DNA from: Lachnospiraceae bacterium | GTDB taxonomy: Bacteria; Bacillota; Clostridia; Lachnospirales; Lachnospiraceae | Assembly: GCA_009774145.1 (NCBI GenBank) | Contig: VSND01000030.1 | Location: 1 to 46,089 of the forward strand | Direction: 5' to 3' | DNA: 46,089 nucleotides | Shown here: positions 1-7,515 of the stretch, in pieces | Position numbering within the stretch: the first letter of the stretch is position 1 | How the letters are laid out: each line of letters begins with the position of its first letter | Notes under the pieces: model-generated | The model's input: the letters and a program-made list of their open reading frames with translations, nothing else | Databases searched by the model: none | Told to the model about the DNA's origin: nothing | Position numbers and translations under genes: made by a program

Positions 1-103
1 GCCTGCGCCGCCGCTGCTTCTGCCGCCGCCTGGGCCTCCGCCGCTGCCTGCGCCGCCGCTGCTTCTGCCGCCGCCTGCGCTTCCGCCGCTGCCTGCGCCT
101 CAA
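1..103. repeat. 45-bp tandem repeat coding the Ala/Glu/Gln spacer
   Basis: Two nearly identical 45-bp units (1-45 and 46-90) followed by a partial unit encode the 15-residue Ala-rich repeat of the minus-strand secreted protein. The array continues past the window edge, so copy number is unknown. Confidence 0.75.
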
Positions 104-206
104 TCGCTGCGGGATCCGCAGCCCGTGTGTGCAGCCCGTCCGCTCCCAGTGTCAGCGCCACTCCCAGAAGCACCGCCATACGAACTTTTCCTGTGTATTT
201 TTTCAT
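1..206 (-). CDS. Ala-rich secreted protein, N-terminal part (cut by window edge)
   Basis: The ATG at 206 opens a frame running off the left edge, so only about 68 residues are visible. It begins MKKYTGKVRMAVLLGVALTL, a typical signal peptide (basic start, hydrophobic core), with a likely cleavage near the Ala-Ala after HTR. The mature part is almost pure Ala, Glu and Gln in a 15-residue repeat (pattern AAAEAQAAAEAAAQA). This composition favours a helical or coiled-coil spacer such as those in cell-wall hydrolases or surface proteins, but no functional domain is visible and none is claimed. The upstream Shine-Dalgarno is weak (AAAGG). An artefact of GC-rich repeats is unlikely because the signal peptide is so regular. 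Confidence 0.7.
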   Translation of the reverse strand, partial: MKKYTGKVRMAVLLGVALTLGADGLHTRAADPAAIEAQAAAEAQAAAEAAAAQAAAEAQAAAEAAAAQ

Positions 207-358
207 ATTTTTCCAACCTTTATCTTTATTCAGACTTTATCCGGCCACCGCTGTCCGGCCCGTTCTTTTTTATCATTTATCATAGCACAAAATCAGGACG
301 GATACACCATGTCCCCTCCACATTTAAGAAAATTTAAGATTCCCGCCCTGTATGAAGC

Positions 359-1015
359 TCAGCAGCAGATCACACCGCCTCTTCCTCCCAGACAGCACAT
401 ACTGCACAGATTATACATCAGACAGATCTTACAGCACATATCATTTCCCACCATTGTCATACCGCCATAGGGTGTACTCATCTGGTCATACCAGTTTCCC
501 CCGCCCTGCAGCTGCCGCAGCAGAAGTTCATATTCCATCCTTCCCGGCTCCAGTTCCACGGCGCGCTGTGCATGCTGAAGCGCGGACACATTGTTGCCGA
601 GCCCGCTGTTGGCAATCGCACTGGCATAATACCAGCCGGCATCCTTACGCTCCATACCGGAAAGCACATGCAGCGCCTCCTGATATCTGCCGGCTCTGAC
701 GTAGTTCATGGCCGCATTCAGATGCCGCGTATAATCATCCTCCTGACCGGCTGTATTTCTCTGCTGGTGTCCTCCAAAGCCGCCGTAACCGCCTGCATTT
801 CCATAGCCGCCGAAATATCCCTGCTCCTTTTCCTTCATGATCTGGTCATAGGCAGCCTGAACCTGCTTGAACCTTTCCTCTGCCTGCGCTGCATTGGGAT
901 TGTTTACATTCGCATCCGGATGATATTTTCGGCTGAGGGCCCGATAGGCTTTCTTGATCTCTTCATCTGAGGCGCCCCTCGCAAGCCCCAGCACTTCATA
1001 TGGATCTGTCATCAT
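359..1015 (-). CDS. J-domain (DnaJ-like) protein with Cys-rich tail
   Basis: 218 residues. An N-terminal J domain (about residues 2-65) has the HPD motif (KYHPDANV) needed to stimulate Hsp70 ATPase. A Gly/Tyr-rich linker (GGYGNAGGYGGFGG) follows, then a helical TPR-like stretch (about 95-165). The end is a Cys-rich tail (MCCKICLMYNLCSMCC ... VICC) with eight cysteines in the last 28 residues. It lacks the DnaJ zinc-finger and C-terminal substrate domains, so it is a J-domain co-chaperone, not DnaJ. The start at 1015 is chosen because ATG overlaps the stop of the upstream DUF5685 gene (ATGA) and AGGAAG precedes it. It is the last gene of a three-gene operon. The cysteine tail may bind metal or be acylated; that is inference. 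Confidence 0.85.
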   Translation of the reverse strand: MMTDPYEVLGLARGASDEEIKKAYRALSRKYHPDANVNNPNAAQAEERFKQVQAAYDQIMKEKEQGYFGGYGNAGGYGGFGGHQQRNTAGQEDDYTRHLNAAMNYVRAGRYQEALHVLSGMERKDAGWYYASAIANSGLGNNVSALQHAQRAVELEPGRMEYELLLRQLQGGGNWYDQMSTPYGGMTMVGNDMCCKICLMYNLCSMCCLGGRGGVICC

Positions 1016-1851
1016 GACTCTTCCTTTATTTCCTTTCTCCTCTTCCGAACCTGTCCATAGTGCGTCCACACTCCGGCATACAGTATATTGCGCAAAATCC
1101 CCGCATCCTCCAGAACCGGCAGGCTCTCAAATGACCGCGATGCCTCTGCGATCATCATCTTCAGAAACATCCCGCACTTTTCTTCAAAATCCTCTTCCCT
1201 GTATAATTCCGAAAACGGATTATAATTTCCTTTTTTCAAATCCTCCTCAATATCTTCATATGCATCCATCAGATATATAAATTTTCCGAAGAAAAATCCC
1301 ATATGCCGAAGTCTCTGTTCCCATTCATCCTTCCGGTATACAAACAGCTCCGCCATGATCTTTCCGAATATTCCGGCCGACTGATCCACATCACAGATGT
1401 TTTTTTCTTCCAGTTCCCGAAGCTTCAGAAGCAGCGTGCCGATCCGCGCTATTTTCGAACCGTACTGCCTCTTCATTTTTTTCATCTTTCCCTTTAAAAA
1501 ACCCGCATACAGAAGCCGGGAATAATCATGTTCATCCTGCCAGTCGTCCAGGCACTTGTAATAAGTCAGCACAACATTCATATCTGCAGCATAGTCATAA
1601 AAAATATTTTCCCGATAGGGATGTCTGTGCACCGGATGTGCCGGACATCTTCCGTTCTCTGTTCGGGTCTCCGGTTCATAGAGCCCGGTCAGAAGAAGCG
1701 CCAGAAAGGTCATGTCAAAACTCAGCGTCATCTGCCCCAGTCTGCCGTGGCGCCTTTTCAGGCTCCTGCAAAGACCGCAGTACGCCGCCTCATATGCTTC
1801 ATACTCTCTGACTTTCAGTTCGGGTCTGTGCACCACAATATATCCGAACAT
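1012..1851 (-). CDS. DUF5685 family protein
   Basis: 279 residues, starting MFGYIVVHRPELKVREYEAY and containing an early CGLC pair followed by a mostly helical body. It resembles the DUF5685 family, whose function is unknown to me. Conserved-looking features are the CGLCRSL segment near residue 26, an FDMTFLALL helix and DDWQDEHD acidic motifs, which recall an all-alpha fold with a possible acidic metal site, although that is not established. It lies between a zinc-ribbon membrane protein (9 nt upstream) and a J-domain protein (4-nt overlap), so the three are probably co-translated. The family often sits beside J-domain proteins, hinting at a shared protein-quality role; this is context only. 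Confidence 0.75.
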   Translation of the reverse strand: MFGYIVVHRPELKVREYEAYEAAYCGLCRSLKRRHGRLGQMTLSFDMTFLALLLTGLYEPETRTENGRCPAHPVHRHPYRENIFYDYAADMNVVLTYYKCLDDWQDEHDYSRLLYAGFLKGKMKKMKRQYGSKIARIGTLLLKLRELEEKNICDVDQSAGIFGKIMAELFVYRKDEWEQRLRHMGFFFGKFIYLMDAYEDIEEDLKKGNYNPFSELYREEDFEEKCGMFLKMMIAEASRSFESLPVLEDAGILRNILYAGVWTHYGQVRKRRKEIKEES

Positions 1852-1860
1852 AATTCTGTC

Positions 1861-2256
1861 TTAACTCCTTTTCTGAAACTCATGCCGGCATTTCGGACAG
1901 CGGACCATGATCTTTCCTTTTCCCTTCGGAATCCGGATCTTCTGTCTGCACTTCGGACAGACATAGATATGATGATATTTCCGCTCTTCCTTCAGTCTCT
2001 TCTGCTGATCAAACCAGTGCCGAAGCTTTGCCGTTGCGTTCAGATATCTCTGATTCTCCGCAAAGCGTGCGGCGTGATTTCTGGAAAAGAGCCGGAAGTA
2101 CGCATAAATCAGAAGCGTCCATGCCATTATGCTCAGAAACCGGCTGCCCACCAGAAGATTCAATACGACGCACGCCAGCATGGCGCCAAGTAAAAAACGG
2201 GTAAAGGCATCCTGCCCGTATCTTCCCTGCATGAAACGGTAAAATCTTTCTCTCAT
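1861..2256 (-). CDS. Small zinc-ribbon membrane protein
   Basis: 131 residues. Two hydrophobic stretches (about residues 20-36 and 40-55) form a membrane hairpin. A charged linker leads to a C-terminal zinc ribbon with CPKC at about 98-101 and CPKC at about 119-122. The two CxxC knuckles separated by about 17 residues are the usual four-Cys zinc site. It is the first gene of the operon with the DUF5685 and J-domain genes. AAGGAAG precedes the ATG, and a TATACT candidate -10 lies roughly 70 bp upstream. The function is unknown; a membrane-tethered adaptor for the J-domain protein is conceivable but untested. Confidence 0.75.
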   Translation of the reverse strand: MRERFYRFMQGRYGQDAFTRFLLGAMLACVVLNLLVGSRFLSIMAWTLLIYAYFRLFSRNHAARFAENQRYLNATAKLRHWFDQQKRLKEERKYHHIYVCPKCRQKIRIPKGKGKIMVRCPKCRHEFQKRS

Positions 2257-2367
2257 TCTACAGTAAACTTCCTTTCATAAACATCATGGATTCATTATCC
2301 TGTAAATATTTTCGTTCATGAGTATACACCATAGATGTGAAAATACTATGAAATTCCGTACCCTGCT

Positions 2368-2859
2368 CTATGCTTTCAACAGCCGGTATTTTCTTTCCAG
2401 AATCTCCTCCAGCTCTTTTCCGGGTTCAAAGCAGATCACATCCTCGCCTTTTTCCGTATTTACCTTCATTACACAGCAGCGCCGGCCTTCCACATGAGAG
2501 GAATAGTCTCTTGTGATCTTTCCAAGCCGGACTGCGTCTTCCTTTTTCCCCAGATGATATCCCACAACACTTTTCATATCACACTGAAATTTTTTCTTCC
2601 TGCGCATTTTCTGGTAGATTGCCGAGATTTCCAGCGTACCATCCAGAAAAATGGTCTCGTATTCCATATTACTGCTCAGATATGCCAGATAACATCCCAC
2701 AGCCCCTGCCACAGTAAGCAGCAGAAATACCCAGTATACCATCAGCGCCATCACCAGAGAGACTGCTGTCACACCAATTACCGCAATCTGCCTGCACCTC
2801 ATTGCACTGGTCGGATGCACCTCTACCGCATATTCACTGTAACTGTTATTTTCGTTCAT
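2368..2859 (-). CDS. Small membrane protein, DUF6106-like
   Basis: 163 residues from the ATG at 2859, preferred over an upstream in-frame ATG because a purine-rich Shine-Dalgarno (AGAGAGGA) sits at the right distance. Two closely spaced hydrophobic helices (about residues 25-63) are followed by a soluble basic/acidic domain (KMRRKKKFQCDMKSVVGY, ending KELEEILERKYRLLKA) that looks like a small PH-like beta domain. The pattern resembles DUF6106, but this assignment is from memory of the family's layout and is tentative. It stands alone between the zinc-ribbon operon and ilvE on the same strand. Confidence 0.65.
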   Translation of the reverse strand: MNENNSYSEYAVEVHPTSAMRCRQIAVIGVTAVSLVMALMVYWVFLLLTVAGAVGCYLAYLSSNMEYETIFLDGTLEISAIYQKMRRKKKFQCDMKSVVGYHLGKKEDAVRLGKITRDYSSHVEGRRCCVMKVNTEKGEDVICFEPGKELEEILERKYRLLKA

Positions 2860-2958
2860 CTTCCCATCCTCTCTTCGATCCTGCATGCTCTTTTCCGTCT
2901 TTCATTGAATACAAAACCCGGGGCCGAAGCTTCAGGTATCCCGGGTGTTGCAACATTT

Positions 2959-3984
2959 CTACAGAATCTCTTTGATCCAGCCTTTTGGAGCCTCAATGCG
3001 TCCCATCTGGATCCCGGTCAGCGTATCATACAACTTCTTCGTCACCGGTCCCATATCTTCCATGCCGCTGGGCAGGCAGATCTCTTCTCCATGGTCCACG
3101 ATCTTCCCTACCGGCGAGATGACCGCGGCCGTTCCGCACAGGCCGCACTCTGCAAAATCTTTCAGTTCGTCCTTTCTCACCGGGCGCTCTTCCACTTTCA
3201 TTCCAAGATAATCCTCTGCCACCGTCATCAGAGAACGGCGGGTAACGGAAGGAAGAATGCTGTTCGACTTCGGAGTCACGAGCTTTCCGTCTCTCGTAAT
3301 AAATATAAAATTGGCACCTCCGGTCTCTTCCACATAAGTCCTGGTTCCCGGATCCAGATACAGATTCTCGTCAAATCCATGGTTGTGTGCATCCACAATA
3401 TTATAAAGGCTCATGGCATAGTTCAGCCCTGCCTTGATATCTCCTGTCCCGTGCGGCGCCGCCCGGTCCACATCCGACACCCGGATCGTAATCGGCTTCG
3501 CCCCTCCCTTGAAATAGGGTCCCACAGGTGTGGTAAATATCCGGAACTGATATTCCGTTGCCGGCTTTACGCCGATAATGGAATCAATGCCGAACATAAA
3601 CGGACGGATATACAGAGTCGCACCGCTTCCATAAGGAGGCACATAGGCGGCATTTGCCTTCACGGTCTCTGCCACCGCTTCCACAAAACGGTCCTCCGGA
3701 AATACGGGCATCTGAAGCCTTCTGGCAGAATCTGCCATACGTTTTGCATTCAGATCCGGACGGAAGGTTACAATCCTGCCGTCTTCCGCCGTATACGCCT
3801 TGATCCCCTCAAAACAGGTCTGTGCATACTGCAGGACACAGGCGCACTCGCTCATGGTGATCATCGGATCATCACTTAACGTTCCTTCATCCCATGCTCC
3901 GTCTTTATAGTTGGCAACGTATCTCTTATCTGTCGGCATGTAGTTGAATCCGAGATTGCCCCAGTCAATATTTTTTTTCTCCAT
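2959..3984 (-). CDS. ilvE: Branched-chain amino acid aminotransferase
   Basis: 341 residues, class IV PLP aminotransferase of the BCAT-beta type. It catalyses the last step of Leu, Ile and Val synthesis, or the first step of their breakdown, by swapping an amino group with 2-oxoglutarate/glutamate. Visible features are QTCFEGIKAY near residue 60, the PLP-binding lysine in GTGDIKAGLNYAMS (K184), EETGGANFIF for cofactor contacts, and the C-terminal ECGLCGTAAVISPV segment. The start at 3984 (MEKKN) follows AGGAAG at good spacing and gives the usual family length; the longer frame would read through the promoter. It is monocistronic behind its own near-consensus promoter. No T-box leader is visible in the roughly 60-nt leader. 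Confidence 0.95.
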   Translation of the reverse strand: MEKKNIDWGNLGFNYMPTDKRYVANYKDGAWDEGTLSDDPMITMSECACVLQYAQTCFEGIKAYTAEDGRIVTFRPDLNAKRMADSARRLQMPVFPEDRFVEAVAETVKANAAYVPPYGSGATLYIRPFMFGIDSIIGVKPATEYQFRIFTTPVGPYFKGGAKPITIRVSDVDRAAPHGTGDIKAGLNYAMSLYNIVDAHNHGFDENLYLDPGTRTYVEETGGANFIFITRDGKLVTPKSNSILPSVTRRSLMTVAEDYLGMKVEERPVRKDELKDFAECGLCGTAAVISPVGKIVDHGEEICLPSGMEDMGPVTKKLYDTLTGIQMGRIEAPKGWIKEIL

Positions 3985-4048
3985 CACGCTTACTTCCTTT
4001 CCTGTGTATTCCTGTAACTGATAATGTCTGCGATGACTGATCGTTTTC

Positions 4049-4077
4049 ATCATACTCCGTTCAGAAATTGGTGTCAA
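4049..4077 (-). promoter_or_regulatory. Sigma-A promoter of ilvE
   Basis: On the minus strand TTGACA (4077-4072) and TATGAT (4054-4049) are separated by exactly 17 bp. The -35 is perfect and the -10 differs by one base. Transcription would start near 4042, giving a leader of about 58 nt before the ilvE ATG. A GC-rich inverted repeat (CGCCCGG ... CCGGGCG) lies between the upstream fumarase stop and this promoter and could weakly terminate the fumarase transcript. Confidence 0.75.
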
Positions 4078-4171
4078 CTTTTTTGTATATGCAAAAATGA
4101 CGAACCTGCTCTCTTCTGCTTTTCCCGCCCGGTTCGGACAGAAAATCCTTCCAGCCGGGCGCCCGGACAGG

Positions 4172-4729
4172 TTATTCCCTGGAGGCCAGATACGCCGCCC
4201 TTCCCTCCTCATAGAGGTTCCTGCCTTCGCAGTCGATGATCACGACCAGCGGCATCTCCTCCACATACAGCTTTCTGAGGGCTTCGGCTCCAAGATCCTC
4301 ATAAGCGACCAGCTCTGCCTTTTTGATGCACCTTGCCAGCAGCGCGCCCGCACCGCCGATGGCGCCGAAATAGACGCCGTCGTATTTCTGCATGGCTTCC
4401 ACCACTTCCGGAAGGCGCGCGCCTTTTCCGATCATGCCTCTGGCGCCCACAGACATCAGAGTCGGGGCGTAGGCATCCATGCGGCCGCTGGTCGTCGGAC
4501 CCGCGGACCCGATCACCTGTCCCGGCTTCGCAGGAGTCGGCCCCACATAATAGATCGTGGCATCCTGCGGATCAAAAGGAAGCGCTTCTCCTTTGGCAAG
4601 CGATTCGCACATCCTTTTATGGCCTGCGTCGCGGGAAGTATAGACGGTACCGGTCAGATAGACCGTATCTCCTGCATGAAGCGTTCTTGCCAGCTCCCTG
4701 GTAAGCGGCAGTGTTATATGTCTTTCCAT
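4172..4729 (-). CDS. Class I fumarate hydratase, beta subunit
   Basis: 185 residues, the C-terminal half of the iron-sulfur fumarase/tartrate dehydratase family, here a separate polypeptide. With the alpha subunit it interconverts fumarate and malate in the cytoplasm. The family segments GPTPAKPGQVIGSAGPTTSG (about 62-81) and GKGARLPEV / GAIGGAGALLARC are clear. It starts one base after the alpha stop, so the two are translated together. L-tartrate dehydratase (ttdB) is the main alternative, because sequence alone separates these poorly; the lack of tartrate genes nearby favours fumarase. Confidence 0.9.
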   Translation of the reverse strand: MERHITLPLTRELARTLHAGDTVYLTGTVYTSRDAGHKRMCESLAKGEALPFDPQDATIYYVGPTPAKPGQVIGSAGPTTSGRMDAYAPTLMSVGARGMIGKGARLPEVVEAMQKYDGVYFGAIGGAGALLARCIKKAELVAYEDLGAEALRKLYVEEMPLVVIIDCEGRNLYEEGRAAYLASRE

Positions 4730-4730
4730 G

Positions 4731-5573
4731 TCAGATCACCTCCGTCTTATGTCTGGTTACATGACAGCTGATGTTGATGGCGCAGGGCATCCCCGCAATA
4801 TGCGTCGGCAGAGTCTCGATGTTCAGCCCAAGGGCCGTTGTCCTTCCGCCAAAACCCTGAGGGCCGATGCCCAGCTCATTGATCCTTTTCAGCATTTCCC
4901 GCTCCAGATCCGCATAAAACGGATCCGGATTCGACGAATCCAGCGGACGCATGAGCGCTTTTTTCGCCAGAAGAGCCGCCTTGTCAAAGGTGCCGCCGAT
5001 TCCTACGCCCACCACCATGGGCGGGCAGGGATTCGGGCCTGCCGTCTCCACTGTCTCCAATATAAAATCCTTGATCCCCTGCAGCCCCGCAGACGGCTTG
5101 AACATCCGGATGGCGCTCATGTTCTCGCTTCCAAAACCCTTGGGTCCTACCGTAATGCTGACCGCTTCCCCCGGCACGATCTCTGTGTAAAGCATGGCCG
5201 GCGTGTTGTCGCCGGTATTCCCCCGGCGTACCGGATCCTTTACCACGGATTTCCGAAGATACCCTTTCTCATACCCCCTCCGAACGCCCTCATTGACCGC
5301 ATCCGTCAGGTCTCCTCCGGTCAGATGGACATCCTGTCCGATCTTTAGAAATACACATGCCATCCCCGTGTCCTGACAGACCGGCACATGCTCCCGGTCC
5401 GCAATCTCATAATTTTCAATGATATGGTCCAGAACATCCCTGGCAATCGCACCGTCCTCACAGGCGCGGCAGTTCTGAATCGCGCATTTGACGTCCTCCG
5501 GCAGATGCTCATTGGCCTCGATGCAGAGGCGCTCCACCGCATCCGTGATCCGACTTACTTCTATTTCACGCAT
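4731..5573 (-). CDS. Class I fumarate hydratase, alpha subunit
   Basis: 280 residues, the N-terminal half of the oxygen-sensitive [4Fe-4S] fumarase. The three cluster cysteines expected for this family are all present: C66 in VCQDTG, C183 in NPCPP and C270 in SCHVTRH. The substrate-binding segments RRGNTGDNTPAML and GPKGFGSENMS are intact. The start at 5573 is preceded by AAGGAGAG. The gene is followed one base later by the beta subunit. An oxygen-labile fumarase fits a strict anaerobe using a partial, often reductive, TCA pathway. TtdA is the alternative name if the substrate is tartrate. Confidence 0.92.
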   Translation of the reverse strand: MREIEVSRITDAVERLCIEANEHLPEDVKCAIQNCRACEDGAIARDVLDHIIENYEIADREHVPVCQDTGMACVFLKIGQDVHLTGGDLTDAVNEGVRRGYEKGYLRKSVVKDPVRRGNTGDNTPAMLYTEIVPGEAVSITVGPKGFGSENMSAIRMFKPSAGLQGIKDFILETVETAGPNPCPPMVVGVGIGGTFDKAALLAKKALMRPLDSSNPDPFYADLEREMLKRINELGIGPQGFGGRTTALGLNIETLPTHIAGMPCAINISCHVTRHKTEVI

Positions 5574-5687
5574 CGTTTTCTCTCCTTTGCTTTTGTTTTC
5601 CATCATATTCCAGACAGCTCCTGTTGATCTCATGGCAGTTGCGAATACGTTCCATTTGCCTGTGAAATATATCAGACAAGCATTCTA

Positions 5688-6203
5688 TTATATATGGAAC
5701 TCTTTTTTCACCGCGTTTTTACATTTCGTTTTTGTCATCTCAGCCAATTGTACATCTGTGCGGTCGATCTCTGACGAAAAGACATCCCATATGCCTGTAA
5801 AGGAATGATTCTCATCGATGCTGTTCCAGAAATCATCTGTTTTTCTCCAATGAATCGCCCATCTTGTAATCATTTCTTCAAACAGTTTCAGATTCATTGC
5901 CATTACACATGATGTACAGATACTGGCACATTCCTGTAATTGAGCATATCCTGTTTTCACCAGTACTTTATGGCTGCTTGGCGGGATATTCAGCCTGACA
6001 GCATTTTTCCCCGCAAGAATTCGACTTGAATGTACAATTGCATGACGTATTTGACATAATTTATCAAATTCATCCAGCAACTCGTTTTTCCGCAACCTCT
6101 TCCAACTTATAACTTTACTGCAGTATTCCTTTAAGCCCCATTCTTCTCTTCTATTATCTCCGCGAACAACTGTTCTGCATGCCAAAAAACCATGCTCCGC
6201 CAT
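5688..6203 (-). CDS. Uncharacterised protein with HEPN-like motif, possible remnant
   Basis: 171 residues, not recognised as a named family. The segment FDKLCQIRHAIVHSSRIL contains R53-x4-H58, the arrangement found in the catalytic helix of HEPN domain ribonucleases and abortive-infection proteins. The rest is helical with scattered cysteines (ASICTSCVMAMN). An in-frame TGA lies three codons before the ATG and the Shine-Dalgarno is unusually close, so this could be the C-terminal remnant of a longer HEPN protein. It is AT-richer than the neighbouring operons and stands alone, which suggests acquired DNA. A toxin or RNase role is inference only. Confidence 0.5.
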   Translation of the reverse strand: MAEHGFLACRTVVRGDNRREEWGLKEYCSKVISWKRLRKNELLDEFDKLCQIRHAIVHSSRILAGKNAVRLNIPPSSHKVLVKTGYAQLQECASICTSCVMAMNLKLFEEMITRWAIHWRKTDDFWNSIDENHSFTGIWDVFSSEIDRTDVQLAEMTKTKCKNAVKKEFHI

Positions 6204-6326
6204 ACCTTCCCGTCATTTCCTGTTTTACAGTTTATAACAGAACCGATTTCATTTCAACCTGTTTGCACAAAATAAAAGTTTCTCACCAGAGACGGCAGCA
6301 AATCATACTGTAATTCAATGAAGAAA

Positions 6327-6368
6327 GGCTGTGAAAAAAGGAATTGAAAAACTCCAGATTTCACAGCC
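6327..6368 (-). terminator. Rho-independent terminator after the NahK gene
   Basis: A perfect 10-bp stem (GGCTGTGAAA at 6327-6336 with TTTCACAGCC at 6359-6368) is followed on the minus strand by TTTCTTC. It ends the sugar importer/kinase operon and separates it from the HEPN-like orphan. Confidence 0.7.
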
Positions 6369-6394
6369 CCTGAAAGAACTGTTGATTTTGTTCC

Positions 6395-7504
6395 TTATAA
6401 ATACTGTTCCGCGATCGCCTGCATCCGGCCCCATTTCTCTTCCATATCCTTTACCATACGAAACTGGGTTCTGCAGCGGTCCAGATTATGCTCCGGACGA
6501 TGGATCTTAAAATAATGATCCCCTTCCAGATAGTCGGTTAGAAACCGCATCCCGCATTCCAGCGTCATGAGTTTGGCGCCCATGGGAAGCATCTGGATCT
6601 CCTTTTCGGTAAGTGACCCGCCGCAGCCCTCGATAAAGCCCTTCGTATACAGGGCGAACAGCTCCAGGTCACAGGATACCTTTGACAGGTCTTTCTCATC
6701 CTCCGCCCCGGTATTTGCCCCGAAACGAATAGAGTCTCCATAGTCATACAGGGCCGAGCCGGGCATGACTGTATCCAAGTCGATGACGCAGATTCCCTTT
6801 CTGGTAATCTGGTCCAGCATAATGTTATTCAGCTTCGTATCATTATGCGTAACCCGAAGCGGTATCTCTCCGGATGCCAGCAGATCACAGAGCACATGGC
6901 AGTCTTCTTCCCGGTCCAGTACAAACCGGATCTCTTCCGCCACCTCTGCCGCACGGTTCAGCGGATCTGCTTCTACTGCCCTCTTAAAATTCTGCAGCCG
7001 ATCCACCGTATTATGGAAGTTCGGAATTGTCTCATGCAGGCTTTCCGCCGGATAGTCTGCCAGAAGCTTCTGAAAATGACCGAATGCCAACGCACTTTCA
7101 TAAAAATCCTCCGGGCGTTCCACTACATCGTAACTGACTGCATTCTCTACAAACCGGTACATCCTCCAGAATGTGCCATCTGCTTCTTTCCAATAGGAAC
7201 CGCCGCCTTTGACCGGTATCACATTCAGCGCTTCCCTTCTGGGGTCCCCGCCGTTTTCTGCAATCTTCTTCTGCAGAAAAGCGGTCACGCCCGCAATATT
7301 TTCCATCAGCCCTTCGGGATCTTTGAACACCTCATGATTCATTCTCTGAAGAATATATCTCACCTGTTCCCCAGATGCTCCCCGGCAGGTCAGAAGAAAC
7401 GTATCGTTGATATGTCCGTTTCCGTGAGATTCAATGTGCTCCATCTCCCCCTCTGTCTCAAATCTTCCCGAGATCTGTAATAATTCCGACTTGTCTCTGC
7501 TCAT
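6395..7504 (-). CDS. nahK: N-acetylhexosamine 1-kinase (NahK/LnpB type)
   Basis: 369 residues, APH-fold kinase. It phosphorylates the anomeric hydroxyl of GlcNAc or GalNAc with ATP, the step after phosphorolysis of lacto-N-biose or galacto-N-biose. Resemblance to the bifidobacterial enzyme is strong: the nucleotide loop near SHGNGHINDTFLL, the catalytic motif RVTHNDTKLNNIM (D222), the metal motif IDLDTVMPG (242-249), and downstream GDSIRFGA, EDEKDLSKV and ECGMRFLTDYLEGD. Start 7504 is preceded by TAGGAGG; the much longer reading frame is an extension into the permease gene. It is the last gene of the SBP-permease-permease-kinase operon, 11 nt after the permease. Choline kinase-type annotation would be a misnomer. 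Confidence 0.93.
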   Translation of the reverse strand: MSRDKSELLQISGRFETEGEMEHIESHGNGHINDTFLLTCRGASGEQVRYILQRMNHEVFKDPEGLMENIAGVTAFLQKKIAENGGDPRREALNVIPVKGGGSYWKEADGTFWRMYRFVENAVSYDVVERPEDFYESALAFGHFQKLLADYPAESLHETIPNFHNTVDRLQNFKRAVEADPLNRAAEVAEEIRFVLDREEDCHVLCDLLASGEIPLRVTHNDTKLNNIMLDQITRKGICVIDLDTVMPGSALYDYGDSIRFGANTGAEDEKDLSKVSCDLELFALYTKGFIEGCGGSLTEKEIQMLPMGAKLMTLECGMRFLTDYLEGDHYFKIHRPEHNLDRCRTQFRMVKDMEEKWGRMQAIAEQYL

Positions 7505-7515
7505 ACAGGCGCCTC

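Noticed and set aside
1..103. CRISPR array
   Set aside because: The repeats are contiguous without spacers and encode an in-frame Ala-rich peptide.
2494..3879. 461-codon plus-strand frame opposite ilvE
   Set aside because: It is rich in Cys, His and Arg with no domain pattern and lies antisense to an obvious aminotransferase.
3985..4048. T-box leader for ilvE
   Set aside because: The leader from the mapped-looking promoter is only about 58 nt, too short for a T-box, and no T-box sequence was seen.
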